Part shown: positions 38,529-51,600 of the stretch, piece after piece
Numbering within the stretch: the stretch's first letter is position 1
Layout of the letters: every line of letters begins with the position of its first letter
Source of the DNA: Litoditis marina
Lineage: Eukaryota > Nematoda > Chromadorea > Rhabditida > Rhabditidae
Length of the DNA stretch: 64,000 nt
Assembly: GCA_964036275.1 (NCBI GenBank)
Contig: OZ038440.1
Location: forward strand, 682,001 to 746,000
Direction of reading: 5' to 3'
The notes under the pieces: generated by a model
The model's database searches: none
What the model was told of the DNA's origin: nothing
The model's input: the letters and a program-made list of their open reading frames with translations, nothing else
Program-made: the position numbers and the translations under genes

Positions 38529-38867
38529 AGCTATTATGCTCTCCTACTTGAAGAGGTCAGCTGATTCGGTTGACGCAACATTGTAGTCTGTTGTGTAGTT
38601 TGAACTTTTCTGACGCCGTGTTTTAAAGTAATAGAACAGTATAACAACTAAAAAAGTTGGTTCGTTCTGTTGATTGAACCAAACAGGAGATGATATGATT
38701 CAGTTGTCAATGTCATTGTTATCCCAAACGTCCAGCTATGAGTATGCAATCGCACTGTTGTGTTGTAAGTACAACTGTGCAAGTGCAAATGAACACATTC
38801 CAACGCGGAATGTTCAGGGAAGAACACGTGATAAGAAGAGGAGAAGAATTCATTATACTAGAAGTAA

Positions 38868-38976
38868 AATGAATAGTCACGTAAAGTTAGCATTTAATGA
38901 GGAATAATGCACTTTGTAATTGCACGTTCCTGGGTTCTGCTGTGTTTAACATGTTTTACGTGACTATTCAATTTAC
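38868..38976. mobile_element. Short CACGTGA-end foldback element G, copy 2
   Basis: TGAATAGTCACGTAAAGTTA on the left and TTTTACGTGACTATTCAATT on the right (inverted), with the shared GTTCTGCTGTGTTTAACATG core. Confidence 0.75.
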
Positions 38977-39126
38977 CACTCGATTCGTGTCTCGCCAGCT
39001 ACTCGGCTCTATAAGCTCTACTAGACTATCTATGTAACTTATGTTTTGTGCGATATAAAGTGATGTTTACTACCTGTTATGTACTATAGAAACTACAGGC
39101 GAATCACACTGGTATTATTATGTATT

Positions 39127-39171
<45 letters not shown>

Positions 39172-39213
39172 CTCTCTCTCTCTCTCTCTCTCCCTCTCTC
39201 TCTCTCTCTTTCT
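39127..39213. repeat. (CT)n microsatellite
   Basis: Nearly pure CTCTCT tract with a few TTT and CCC interruptions. Confidence 0.95.
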
Positions 39214-39276
39214 CAAGCTCGCATCATTAAGAGTGCGAGCGATTATTATTTCCCGCGTGGCAATAGTTCTCAGTAT

Positions 39277-39400
39277 AGTAAAGTTGGACGATTATGTGGA
39301 CCAATCCCGACGCTTCGGTCCTTTAAACTGCAATTGAAAAATGTATTGTAGTTTAAAGGACCGATACGTTCGGATTGCTCCACATAATCGTTCGTCTTCA
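39277..39400. mobile_element. Foldback MITE family A, copy 3
   Basis: AAAGTTGGACGATTATGTGG ... CCACATAATCGTTCGTCTT, with CCTTTAAACTGCAATTG opposite TGTAGTTTAAAGGA. Confidence 0.85.
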
Positions 39401-39968
39401 ATAGGCGGTTATCCACAGCCCTTCGAACAGTCATACTTAAAAAACATTCGAATAGGTCCAAAGTACACAGCATACTACATTTCAGATACTGAGCGTGAAA
39501 AAGGGTTTTCGGTCGGTTTGAACTGTCTTTCACATGAACTTCCATCCATTCTCCGGTTTCCGGGACTACAAAGGACCCTCTTTATTGTCATGGGTACAAC
39601 ACGTTGGTTATGGAATGTCTAAACAGCCAACGGACCAACACCCTCTCATTTCAGAATATGTTATAGGTTACTGGGGACCTATAAGTCGAAAACAAAAGTT
39701 TATCTCTATAAAAGAGTTTTAACAATCTATTTGACGTGAACAAATTATTTCAGGACTTCCATTTGGTTAGAAGGTTAGATAAACAGAAATTTCGCATGTT
39801 ACAAGTGCTGTATGAAACGAACGATGTTTCAAAGAAAACCGAGCTGATTTCTCTAGAAGTTGGTTCAATATTGTTTGTTTCACTCATATTTCTTCGAAAT
39901 CATTCATTTCCATAATAAGAGTACACAAAAAGTTTCAACACATATGCTTGCCTGTTCAGGTATACTGC

Positions 39969-40155
39969 CGTGGAGGAGTCAAGCATATCTCTGCTCTGAT
40001 CTACGAGAAAACTCGTGGAGCTCTCAAGGCTTGCCCTGAGAAGGTGATCCGTGACGCTGTCACTCACTGCGAGTACGCCCAGCGCGCCATCGTCATGGAA
40101 TGGATGTCGTCCCTGCCCTCGAGCGTCAAGGAACACCCACTATCGGATTCGTTCA
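39969..40155 (+). pseudogene. 5'-truncated, frameshifted histone H4 copy
   Basis: Frame from 39969 reads [20 protein letters not shown] then [16 protein letters not shown], matching the histone-fold helices of H4 ([20 protein letters not shown] in the canonical protein). After about 40097 the match moves to another frame starting at the ATG at 40100 (MDVV, then ERQG), the H4 C-terminal helix. The N-terminal tail and first helix are absent, and several conserved residues are changed, including a Phe-Leu pair replaced by Cys-Pro. Codon use is CG-rich, unlike the neighbourhood. Canonical H4 is 102-103 aa. A decayed retro- or duplicated copy is most likely. Confidence 0.8.
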
Positions 40156-40189
40156 TGTCAAAGCAGGCCCATAGGGTGTATTTTCACCT

Positions 40190-40272
40190 ATATCGTCTTG
40201 TTTGTAGTGTGATCCAGTGTTTTTTCACTCAGAGCTCATGAATTGTTGTGTTCCGTGATCAAACTACAACGA
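40190..40272. mobile_element. Short GTAGTTTGATC-end element
   Basis: TTGTTTGTAGTGTGATCCAG on the left and CGTGATCAAACTACAACGA on the right, about 80 bp overall, directly after the H4 copy. Confidence 0.5.
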
Positions 40273-40571
40273 TACTTCCCTATACGGCTATTCCCTATAC
40301 GGATTCGATGTATACGTCCACACTCGCTCGAGCACAAAAACTAACCAGCGACCTATTCTATAGTTGAACAATCGTGCATTCGTTGCCTATATTGCATGTT
40401 TTGGACGATGATGATTTTTTCGTGTCTTCTTGGTGAGAAAGTCAGATTAAGTCCTTTCCAAGTGGATGAAGGGAGATAATTAACTCCGCCTTTTCAATGC
40501 TCAACTGTGAGTGCTTATGAGCACGTGGAACAGACTATCAAACACAAAATACAAAAATAGTTTTAATGTTA

Positions 40572-43500
40572 TCAAAATGGCACTCTTTCAATAATATTCA
40601 CATCTGAGGGTAGTAATTGTTTCAAGACAGCAATCATTTTATGTACATCCGTCAAAGTGAATCCACGGAGAAGCTCCTTCCCACAGTCGATTACCATGTA
40701 GTACACGTCTACTGAGTGACTGCACCTGGAAAAGTTGAATGCCGATGAAACAGTGCATCTCAAAATGATCAAACTAAGAAAAAAAACCACTGCGAAACTC
40801 ATCAGATCATCTAGTAGGCGTTATCTCCTCATGAGAGTCATTGGTAACAAGCGTTCAGCTCGTGAGATGTTTACAAGTTTCAAATGGCGTTATCACAACA
40901 ACTTATAGGCTTTGGAACTAGAGGAGATATGAAATATATCCTTCCAACTTCGGCGCACAGCTTAGGAAAGCCACTCGGATTGAACTTCTAGAGTTGGAAC
41001 ATAAAGCATTAAGGTCGCTCAAAGTAGGACGACTGTGTGGACCAATCCCGACACATCGGTCCTTTAAACTGCAATTGAAAATTGTATTGCAGTTTAAAGG
41101 ACTGAACCGTTGCGATTGGACCACATAATCGTCCTTCTTTAACCCTCCGCTCCCAAGGGAGGTGCGAAAATGAACCCAGTCCTCCATCGAAGACTCACCT
41201 CAACTGATCCTTAGCCCACCAACATTTAGACTCCGCCAGGCCCCAGGCACTCAGTTTATGAACAATTTGTTCCGAATGTTGGAAATAGAAAAACTGAAAG
41301 TGAACTAGAACTCAGATCACTAACACAGCCAATCACAGACTTCTCAATACAGGGTTGGCTCTTTCCAAAGTACGTCCAAACGATGTATGGTATAGTCTGT
41401 TCCACCCACTCATAACCTTCTACAGTAATCTGCTATCTCTTCCAGGTCAAAGTTTACTATATTAGCGTATCCAGAAATCCTCAAAATCTTCATAGTGTCT
41501 TCTGCATGTTTACTACTACTGACTCTGAAAATTTAAAACCAAACGAATGACTTTTTCATTAGAAAACACCCCCTTGAATAATTGACGGATTACTGTAGGA
41601 GTACATCGATTGGTGAAACAGACTATACCCTACACCGCTGTCTTTGTAGTTTGAGGTCGACAATCGAAAGTTATCACGTTTACCACGATCAAACTACAAG
41701 GAATATACCCAATAGCTGCAAGCAGATAAAATAATGTTTCGATACCGTCCAGTGTTTTTATATGTCTATAAATCAGGTCTCACCTCTTTTATGGAGTACA
41801 AGTCGATCTTCACATCTATCCCCGATGGATAGAAGTACGATTTTATGATCAGACAATCTCGTGCTACCTAAAAACTCGGAGTGTATAACATGGTACTTTG
41901 TAAATGTGTAATTAAGTGTGATAAATATGTTACAACGCCGTGAATTAGTCAAAGTTGTGACAAATTTAGTTTGTACACCAATGCACGTTATTCCAAACAC
42001 ATGACTTCTAAATCAATTTTCTCTTCAAACTCATCAATTTTCATATATTGCTCACTGTTCTATCAGTTTTACACATCAATTCAGTTATTCAATTTGTCGC
42101 AAACTTGATTGTTATACAGTATTGAGGAACTCATTATTCTCTGAAAAACCGTTGCAACTTAAAATACCGGACTCGCCAATTTTGCAACTTAAAATACCGG
42201 GGTCAGCCAGATGTCGCCTGTACTGTTTGAAATTCATAAGGAGATGCAGGCTAATTCGACACCAGCATCTTCTCCGGTATTTTAAGCTGCCAGCGTTTTC
42301 ACAGATACAGTATTGAGGAACTCATTATTACAAAACGTGAAATCGAGGGTGCGCTTCATTCGATTCTTTGTAGCCTAGGCCCATACGCGGTGTATGCCCT
42401 ATCCCGCTGTGTTTCTAGTTTGATGCCTACGTTTTCTGGTTTAATGAAGGACGATTATGTGGTCCAATCGCAACGGTTCAGTCCTTTAAACTGCAATACA
42501 TTTTTCAATTGCAGTTTAAAGGACCGTTGACACGAGATTGGTCCACATAATCGTCCTTCATTAAATACAATAATTATGTTGTGCACCGATATGAAACTAC
42601 AATATAGATCTTACCACTCATTATAAAGTGAAATAATCTGAATTTCTTGTTGTATAAACACCTACCTTACAATACTTGTCCTCCAGAAGTGTGTTGGCAT
42701 CCAAACGATGGCTTGTTTTCGCTTCAAAAACATCGTCAGAATCAGATGGGGGAGAGGGCTCACGAAGAGTCGTGTTACGCATCGAAATAGTATCTATGAA
42801 AGACTTGTAAATCTTGTTTTCTTGAATTAGTCTCAAAAGAGACTGCGATAAGTGAGAATATAACTATTAGAAGCCAAGAAGACATTCACGAAGAAGGTAG
42901 AATGAATGGGTAGTTAACTGAACACAAATGCTCACGATTAGCTATCACGTCATATATCTTCAGAATATATAGTTGTTTCGACTCACTATTTGATAGGTAC
43001 GTTAGTCTCATAAAATGGAAATATAGAGGATATACGGTTGTGTGCGCTAATCTAACTACAACTCAGATTTGGGTAAGATAACGTTTTCCAGTTCACATAC
43101 ATTAGCATTAATTAAGCGGTTCTCAACTATTACATAACAAACAACCCTGTGGACAAGAGGAATTCCAAAAAATTAGGTGTGAGGCTGAAACAAAGAGTAT
43201 GATAATGAATTTCGAGGGATAGTACGGTTGAATTAACTGATGTTCAACGAATCGGAATTTCATTTACCACAAATAGATATAAAGAATTCCTAGAACTCAT
43301 TAATTAGTTATATGAAATGTACAGAAACTTGATATTTTACAATTCGATTAACAACTTCAGTCTAGCAATATTTAGTTTCTTATTTCTTCACGTTTGCCGA
43401 GGCTTTTCTTTTGAAAAAGTGCCGAATAATTGAGCTCACTCATACTAACCAAAAAGATAAATGAACTGTATTCTTATAAGAAGAAGTTTAGTGGTACCAC

Positions 43501-44787
43501 TGAACTCTAACATGTCCAACGATGTGGAATGACACGTGTTGAAACGCGAATAAAACTATTCTATTTTTTTAGTAAAGCCAGCTCCTACGTTAAGCGGTAT
43601 GGTGATAGGAGAGCGTAACTAATCTTCTCTAATCCTATCTTATATCCGGCTAGAACTTGTAACCAAGGGAGAGCAGTTCGGTATCATAGTTGACAATTGA
43701 TTTTTGGGAGAACCAAATATTCATGCACTTCACAGCATGGACAAATATTCCCTGTGGTTTGATCTCGATACACGCTAGGGTTGTTAAAGTCGAACTCGAA
43801 ACTCGACTCGAAAAAAACGAAACTCGACTCGACTCGAAAAAAAATCGATTTTTTCGAGTCGAGTCGAACTCGAAATTTCCCAAAACTCGAAATTTTGAAC
43901 TCGATTAACAACCCTAATACACGCCATAAACTACGCACTTCGGCCGAAAACCAACGACATCAAACTACAAACACAGTGGGAAAGGGTATTGAGAGTATGC
44001 ATTTCAAGACTCACAATAATCTGGGTCTCTCTGATCCACACTAATTTTGCGGAAGGATTAGCTTCATCATTGATATTGTTGTCTGTACCGTATTCTGTGT
44101 TGTGAAATTTCTTACATCGAGTCAACAGTGTGATCACTATGAATAAAACAATTGCCAGTTCAATTTATCAATCATTTTTTTTCTTTTCAGTTTCAAATTT
44201 AAATCTTTCACCCTTAGTATATAACTGTTTAATACAGCTCAAAAATTGAATTTAATGCCCCGATGAGAAATTTGAAGTCGGGAAAAGCAACACATTTTTC
44301 TGTTTCTTGTTGACTCGCAGTTCGAGACACAATTTATTCTTTCACATCACACTGTTCATTAGAGAACAACTGTACAAATTTACAAATACTACTCTACAGA
44401 GTGGAGGAATGCTATATAGTTAACGTTATTTCTTTGTAACCGAAAACAACCAGTACTAAGCACGTCACAAAACATTAATGACTTAAAACGTTGTACAACT
44501 TTCTAAAAACGTATATTTCAGATGAGAGACAAATTGAAAAGTATCAAAAGCTAGAAAAGGGAAAGCTATTGTGATGAAGATATTTCGTAAAGAGCGGAAA
44601 AGCATGCACATGGACTCTAGCAGAGTATTCCAATATTCTTCTTTGGAGGCCGTCGAATCGATTATTAATTGCTGAAAAAATAGAATGTACATGAAACATA
44701 TATTTGTATTACATAGATGTTTACAGCAACTCATTATCTTTATTTTACAAGAAAACGTATATTGAACTCTTTCATCCATTCGTACAT
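40572..44787 (-). CDS. Unidentified protein, 7 exons, 281 aa, hydrophobic N-terminal part and cysteine-bearing C-terminal part
   Basis: Exons 44749-44787, 44497-44671, 44015-44136, 42666-42842, 41784-41867, 41199-41293, 40572-40725 join in consistent phase. The last five are well supported by consensus splice sites (GTGAGT, GTAGGT, GTGAGA, GTGAGT donors); the first two are tentative and the donor at 44496 is GTACAA. The first exons read MYEWMKEFNIRFL and STASKEEYWNTLLESM, then a hydrophobic stretch, then a polar region (LREPSPPSDSDD) and a cysteine-bearing part (DKYCKVARDC, ESKCWWAKDQLRC, VIDCGKELL) ending IERVPF. An alternative is that only the last exon is a small secreted protein beginning MSFAVVFFLSLIILRC, since that frame has an ATG and a signal-peptide-like start at 40802. 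I do not recognise the family. Several mobile elements sit in its introns. Confidence 0.5.
41019..41141. mobile_element. Foldback MITE family A, copy 4
   Basis: CAAAGTAGGACGACTGTGTG ... CCACATAATCGTCCTTCTTT; GGTCCTTTAAACTGCAATTG opposite TTGCAGTTTAAAGGAC. In an intron of the 40572-44787 gene. Confidence 0.85.
41391..41627. mobile_element. Family B foldback element, copy 3
   Basis: TATAGTCTGTTCCACCCACT ... ATTGGTGAAACAGACTATA; TTCTACAGTAATCTG opposite GGATTACTGTAGGA. Closely similar to copy 4 at 47152-47396. Confidence 0.8.
41638..41702. mobile_element. Short GTAGTTTGATC-end element
   Basis: GCTGTCTTTGTAGTTTGAGG and ACGATCAAACTACAAGGA (inverted), about 65 bp. Confidence 0.45.
42398..42600. 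mobile_element. GTAGTTTGATC-end element with a nested family A copy
   Basis: CGCTGTGTTTCTAGTTTGAT at the left and ATATGAAACTACAATATAG at the right enclose the complete family A copy 42440-42565, showing the A element inserted into it. Confidence 0.5.
42440..42565. mobile_element. Foldback MITE family A, copy 5 (near-perfect)
   Basis: TTTAATGAAGGACGATTATG ... CATAATCGTCCTTCATTAAA, a nearly complete hairpin about 125 bp long with a short CATTTTTCAA-like loop. Confidence 0.9.
43776..43916. mobile_element. CTCGAA-repeat element F, copy 2
   Basis: TAGGGTTGTTAAAGTCG ... TTAACAACCCTA enclosing CTCGAAACTCGACTCG repeats that are partly self-complementary (TTCGAGTCGAGTCGAAC). Confidence 0.8.
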
Positions 44788-45658
44788 TCCGTACCCTCTC
44801 TTTGAAAAGCGATCGAATAATGATAAAATTCTCACTATTGCATACGGAAAGCTATTTCATATCACAGCCGGCTTTGAAATATTACAAACTTAACTGAGAA
44901 AGCTAAGCTATCGATCGATACGTATTCTTGTGACTACAAATGTGTAGCTAACGTCAGTTATTGGTAACTTCCTAGTGGACTAACAATCATGACACGAGTT
45001 TATTAACTATTGATTCGTGCGCTGTTTGAATCGAATACAATAAACGCATGCAAGAGTTCTAACTCTGACTTAAACCGGTTCTATGTAACCCCATCCCCAT
45101 CAAAAAGATTTTCATGCAGATTTGGTTACTCGTTTAAGAGCACATTTCGAAGCAATGAGCAAATCATTATTTTACTAAATACCAAATGATAACAAGCTAT
45201 CAGAAAGCCATGCATGATAGAACCAAAAAGGCAAGCACAATTTCACACACCCAACGCCCTTCGAAGCTAGTGGCACTAGATTTTCTCACAAATTGTTAGT
45301 GAAGCGTGAACAAGAATTATTCAAATAAACAAATCAACTCAGCTGATTGTTCTTCTATACAAAACAATTAAGAGTTAAGCGGTGGATCGAAATCATCAAC
45401 ATTACATGCAATTTTACTATTTCCATTCTTTCGCATTATGTTGATATCACCATTTTGACTTTCTATTCTAGTAATGATATGCGCGTATCTCTAAACTGTG
45501 CTGCCAAAGTCTACCCGCCAACCGGTTGGAAAGTGTACTTACATAGAGAATGTCAATCTGCAGACTGGCAACAGTCACAATAAAGCGGTAACAGGGTTAG
45601 AAAGTAAGGACAAGAACAGTGCAAGAAGTGTCAGGCAAATCAACGACGACCGTCGAAT
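44788..45658. other. Spacer between the TMBIM gene end and the unidentified gene
   Basis: No gene seen. A minus-strand CTGCAG followed by ATTGACATTCTCTAT and GTAAGT (about 45541-45565) resembles a tiny exon, possibly a leader exon of the gene starting at 44787; unsupported otherwise. Confidence 0.35.
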
Positions 45659-48600
45659 CTAATCTCTGAAACAAAACACATCTCAGTTAAGATGAGAAGT
45701 TAAGAATATTTTCTGCAACATACTTTCTTATTTCTTTTTCGGTATTCAAAATGGAAGGACGTGCAACAATTAGGAATACAGGGCACGAAAATGCTTGGAC
45801 GTTGTTTTGTTTTTGTTACCCTCAGAAAGGAAGATAAATATAACCAAGCGCGCATAGTTTCAAGTAAGTTTATCAGTGTGAATCTTCTATCAAAATCACA
45901 AATGCACGTATTGATAACACAGAGACATCACAAACACACACAGAACCAACCCCCCAACCCCAAATGTTAAAGAAGGACGATTATGTGGTCCAATCCCAAC
46001 GCTTCAGTCCTTTACACTGCAATACATTTTCCAATTGCAGTTTAAAGGACCGTTGACACGGGATTGGTCCACATAATAGTCCTGCTTTCACTGAAGTTGT
46101 GAATCGTGAAATATCTGAGGCGTGAGCCCTCTGTGTGTATTTCATTTTTTCAAATGTCATATTCACTCAGAATGCCAATACTCATTGGTTTTTGACACAG
46201 ATACAAATGAACGTACTTGGATCCAAAGAGTGAGAGGAGCATCCAGAAAATGTAGACAATGTCCAGGAAGATCTGGACTGCCGCGAAAATGTGGTCCTCC
46301 GGCGAAATCTCGTATTTGCGACCGCCCATCAACATCTGCAATTTGTATAATGTTTACTTACAATATAGAATAGAATACTTTATAGAACCAGTGATTATCA
46401 GTGAAAATAAAAAGGGTGAGAACCGAAAAAGCAACCGGGTGAGATTCCAGAAGCCTGATCGAAGTGTATAATAGTTATATGCGAATGGGTTTTCATTACA
46501 TAAAATAAATAATAATCCGATGTTACCTGTACATCGATGGCGAGATAGAACATGAAGAGGAGCGAGGCTAGTCCGGCGTAGACGGTGTACAGGAACCTTA
46601 TCTGAAATTTCCCTAGGATTGAAAAAATCACGTAGAAAGTACGGAACGGCATTACTATAACTGGAGTAACAGTTCATGGTATCCTAGTAGACTTTTCACC
46701 CATGGACGATGTAAACAAAATTTCTCTCCTTCTCTTCAACTTCCCACGACCATTAACAAGGTTGATGATTTGAAGTTCAACATTCGAATTGTATCCCAAA
46801 GTTAACAAAACTTGATTCTTGCTCTCTCACAGTGAAAAGAAGTTGATGTACAACCAGTAGCTTTCTTTTGGAAAACTCGGAAATCAGGAGTGGCCAAACA
46901 AATCGCTTCAAGCTAAACGTTTATTCGTTTTATTACAAATTACAATGTTGTTCAATAGAACTAATACTGATGTAATACTCGTACCTTGAAGAACATGACG
47001 GAGACCATTGCGACGAGTCCGAATGCCACGAGACACATGGACAGAATGAACATGATTCCCATCATGCTGCAACAGGAACCAGATATAAAGTGAGTTCAGA
47101 GAGTTCATGCACGTTTCTTAGATAAGAGCAAAAAGTGATGTTCTACATACATATAGTCTGTTCCACGCACTTATAACCCTCTACAGTAATATGCTAACAC
47201 TTCCAGGTCAAAGTTTCAAAGTTTACTGTATTAGCGTAATCAGAACGCCTCAAAATGTTCATAGTGTCTTCTGCATGTTTACTACTACTAACTCTGAGAA
47301 TTTGAAACCAAAGTAATGACTTTTTCATTAAAAAACACCCCCTTGAATAATTGACGGATTACTGTAGGAGTACATTGATTGGTGAAACAGACTATAGCAG
47401 AACTTCGTGACCGCTTTATTGAGCGGTGTTAGGTCTCTTTTTATAACGCAGATCATAAAATGAATCTTGCACACAAATTGCCTTCTCAGAAGGATGAATG
47501 ATGGCAAGGGCGGTCTACTTTTCCATAATTTCACAGGCAGTACAGGCCAACATGCCAATGCAGTGTCAGATTCAATGAGAACAGACGCCTCCAATCAGTA
47601 AGGTGTTATCGATATCTTCTGGTAATTCAGTCAAGTTTTCCATAGTATGACTACGAAGAAATAAAACAAGTTTACGCTACGTATCATTCCTTTTCGTGAC
47701 CATATTAGTTTTCCTCCTAAATTTCATGCCGACTCACTTGGTGAGATCATATTTGGTCTGGCTGGCGAATACGATGATACTTCCACAGCATACTGTACAG
47801 ATGATGAGGGCCAGCAGCACGGTCTCCACATTGTGGTGGGCGGTTATCATCATCGTCATGAAGCCAACGGCAAGCGTCTGAAACACATATTGTTCAATTT
47901 TGTGACACACATGAAAAAAGTAATACACTTATGCTACGAAGTTACCAGAAGTGCATATCACTGAGATTGATAATTTATCAGAAATTGAATGTATTCAGAT
48001 TGATTTATGAGTTTTCCTCGGGATTTCCAGTTCATGTTTACCTCCAAAAAGCCAACGTTCAATCTATAACCATGAATAGCGAAATCTGGAAACCGTTTCT
48101 AGCAGCAACGCATCAAAAAATATCGATATTTTACCCATGGATTATGATCGATTTTATTCGTAGACTGAAAATGTAGGATGAAATTGGGAGAAAGTGAACG
48201 TACGAAGATTGCGGTGAGAATGATGTTGGCCGGGAAGGAGCGACGCACGGATTCACAGCAGACGAGGGCCAGGTACGTTGCGAAGAAGACACCACTGGAA
48301 GAGAACACAACATCAAGTTAAACAGTCGACAGATGTGTCGCAGTTAGGAAACAAGTGATATTCTCATCATCGAGGTTCAAAATGAAGCCGGATTTCCATG
48401 AAAAACATTCCATGAGTTTGCGTCAAAAAATGGAAAACTTCATACATAGTTTCAAATGTTTTTATTATGTTTCGAGTAAATAGCCAGTTTTGTAAATTTT
48501 GTGCCCGTTTCTTATATTTTGTCCAACTAAGATTATGATAACATGGATTAAAGTTATAAAGCCGTGTAGCATTTGATCAAAAAAATGTTCATTTCCGAAC

Positions 48601-51600
48601 CAGTGTGCGGAGTACAATACTCAGGTTAGTACAGACCAGAAAGAGTGTTTCACTTACTATGCCGCCCAGTACAGTCCCATACTTCGCTGAACGTAGTATC
48701 GAGTGTCTGGGTTGAAGAAGGGGATCGCTGTCATGATGGCTACGACGAGAAGCTGAAAAGTGAATCTAGACAAGTGAGGAAAATGAACCAGAAACGTACT
48801 TTTTTACAAACACATTCCCGGCCAATTCTACAACTAACCGGGTTTTTAGGTAACCTAACCGGTTTTTGGTAACCTATTTTTCAGGTTACCTCACAAGTAA
48901 CCGGTAGGTAACCCAAAACTAAAATCCGGTTACCGTACAAACTAACGGTAAAAACCACATTTTGCGTTGGAAAAACAGGTAACCGGTTTTTCATTTTCGG
49001 TTACCGACCGGTTACCTATCGAAGTAACCGGAAGAAAGGTTACCAAAAAACCGGTTAGGTTACCGTAAAACCCGGTTACATATAGCATTCTCCCACATTC
49101 CCACAGTCATTTACACAGCTTACGCATTCACACTATAATAAAAACAAGGATTTCATATTGTTAAAAAATAACCCTACTTCCACTAAAACTAACTAAACTA
49201 GACTTACATTATATTGTTCTTGTTATAGCTACCATAACTTGATGTAACTCACCATAACCGTCACCATTGCGAAAACCTTCCGGATGAACGCAGCTCGAAT
49301 AGTGCGATCGCTGGAAATAAGCAAAATCAGAACGATTTAAGAATACCATATTCCATTTCTTCAAAACTGGAGCTTTGTAGAAAAACTGTTTTGGTCTACA
49401 GAATTTCAGAATTGTATGATCGAACCTTCTTTGAAAGAAATGAGTCTTGCTGACCTCGATGTTTAACCTAATACAGCCAGAAAGAACAACATAGTTATGT
49501 AAATTTGACAAACTGTTTGACAGAAACATCAACTGACCTAAAATTGAAGTTATATTTGTCGCCTGCATTTCCGTCCTCGGCATGTCCCACTCCGGGACCA
49601 CTACCTCCCATCATCATGTTGGGGTGGGGCATGGGGGGAGGGACGAACTCTGAAACAGTTGATTCCGGTTTGGAAACAAGCACTAGAACTGGTAAACAAA
49701 CACAAGTAAGTTATGATTTTTCTATAAAAATTCGCCGGGTTTTGAATTTGAATGTGAAACTTATTCATTTCCCATCAAAAAAGGCAATTTGTCGCGATGC
49801 TGGTCAAAAACTAAGTGATTTTTTGCGCTATTCGGACCACTTAAGTTTTTACTGGAGTACGTTGATGACAATGAAGCGTGCGAAATAATTATGGAGACCT
49901 GTTGCGAAACTGGAGACAAATCCGGTTGCCTAGCAACAACTATAATCTAAGAAAGGTGCTTAACAAGTCAACAATCTGTACGTGAGCTGATCTAAATTTA
50001 GCCGCATGGCAGGATTTCGCAGTCTAGATACGTCAAACTACTTTTATGTAGTGTAGAGCACCGAGTGAGCAGTAATCTATGAACCTTTGGGATGGACTCT
50101 GTTCTGTTTAATGTAACAACTATTGTCTGTGCACTGCTTGAAAGTTAAAACTAATCGAGAAGTTTCTTTCGCATTTGCGAACCGAACGCCTGCAGTGTGC
50201 TAGCGCTATTCTCTCAGGACGTTTTCTTCCCTACCCTATTTCTTTCAAATGACATCACATTGACTAATAATCAAAAACTACGCCAACTATGCTAGGCTTC
50301 CTCATAACATCATAGCGTTGAGCAATGGTCCAAACTACACAAGCAAAGATGAAAAAGTTGTGAAAAGTGGTAAAACAGTTCGCATACTCACGTTGCTGCT
50401 GGTGTCCCTGGTTGTTCCACCCAGGTGGAGGGGCGTTGTATCCGGGATTCTGATACTGAGGATTATATCCTGGTTGACCATACGGACCAGACATTTCTGA
50501 AAGAAGAGAATCAGTGAATGAATTCACTTCATAAAGTCAAAAAGCCTCCCGCACGAAGCCAGAGCACAAGGAAAGTGGTGGATTAAGGGATAGATCAGAG
50601 AGCAGCGGGAAGCTCCATTCAGGTGCGTTTCCGTGATTTGAACAGCACCAGAGAAACCAGACAGATTGAACGTTTTTCCCGGGTTGTGTGATGGTCAGGG
50701 TCGAACTTATAAAAACTGAAAATCGTCATGTTGCGTTGTAACAAGATAGAGGAGAGACACTTTTCTATCTCATATCAGAACCTGTTTAGTGATCATGAGT
50801 CATTTAGTTATGTACTCAACATTAACCACACACAACTAAAATAGTTAAGTAGTGTGAAGAAGTAATGTTTATAAGAAGAAATGGTTGCTATGGGGACCCG
50901 ACAAGCAATTGCACACTGTACATTGTTATTGTAATGTGTATATATGTACTTTAGCACAACCTAATAGTATGGTCTTTGACAGTAAAAGGTCTATTTTAAG
51001 AAGCATGTGCCAAAGAAGCTAGTTAACTCGTCTAGACGTCTGAAAAACAGCAAGCTAGGGAAGATGTAGATGGTATAGAAGACGTGGGTAAGAAGCTCAA
51101 CTCCAGACAACAACAAAGGACTGAGCCACGAGCACATCCCAAGACTAATGACAACAGAATGATTAGAACGAATGATAACAAAAACTTTGAAAGAAAATTA
51201 GGGGAGCTCGGAGATGAGAAAACATACAAATGGGAAAAAAGAATTATTAAAAAGAGTGAGTCAACCATATCCCATATGTGCAAGTAAAGAAGAGAGAGTC
51301 AGTTAACACACAGGAGAGAGCGAGACGCAGAGAGAACCAGCCAGTTATTCACGTAAACACCGTGCAGATCGATCGGCCGCTAGCATGCATGACGAAAACA
51401 TTTATAAAACCTGCCGCACAGGGTTTCGCAACTGACATGATAATGTTTGATCCCTTCTAGAAGTTTCTATCGGCTAAATGATGTGTAATTCGCTTGTAGA
51501 CGTCAATATGTGTTGCACTGGCTTTGTAAACAGCGGCTAGCTTTCAAGAAGAAGAAACATAAACACGGTATGAACGCTTCCCAAACGAGCCACGATTTCA

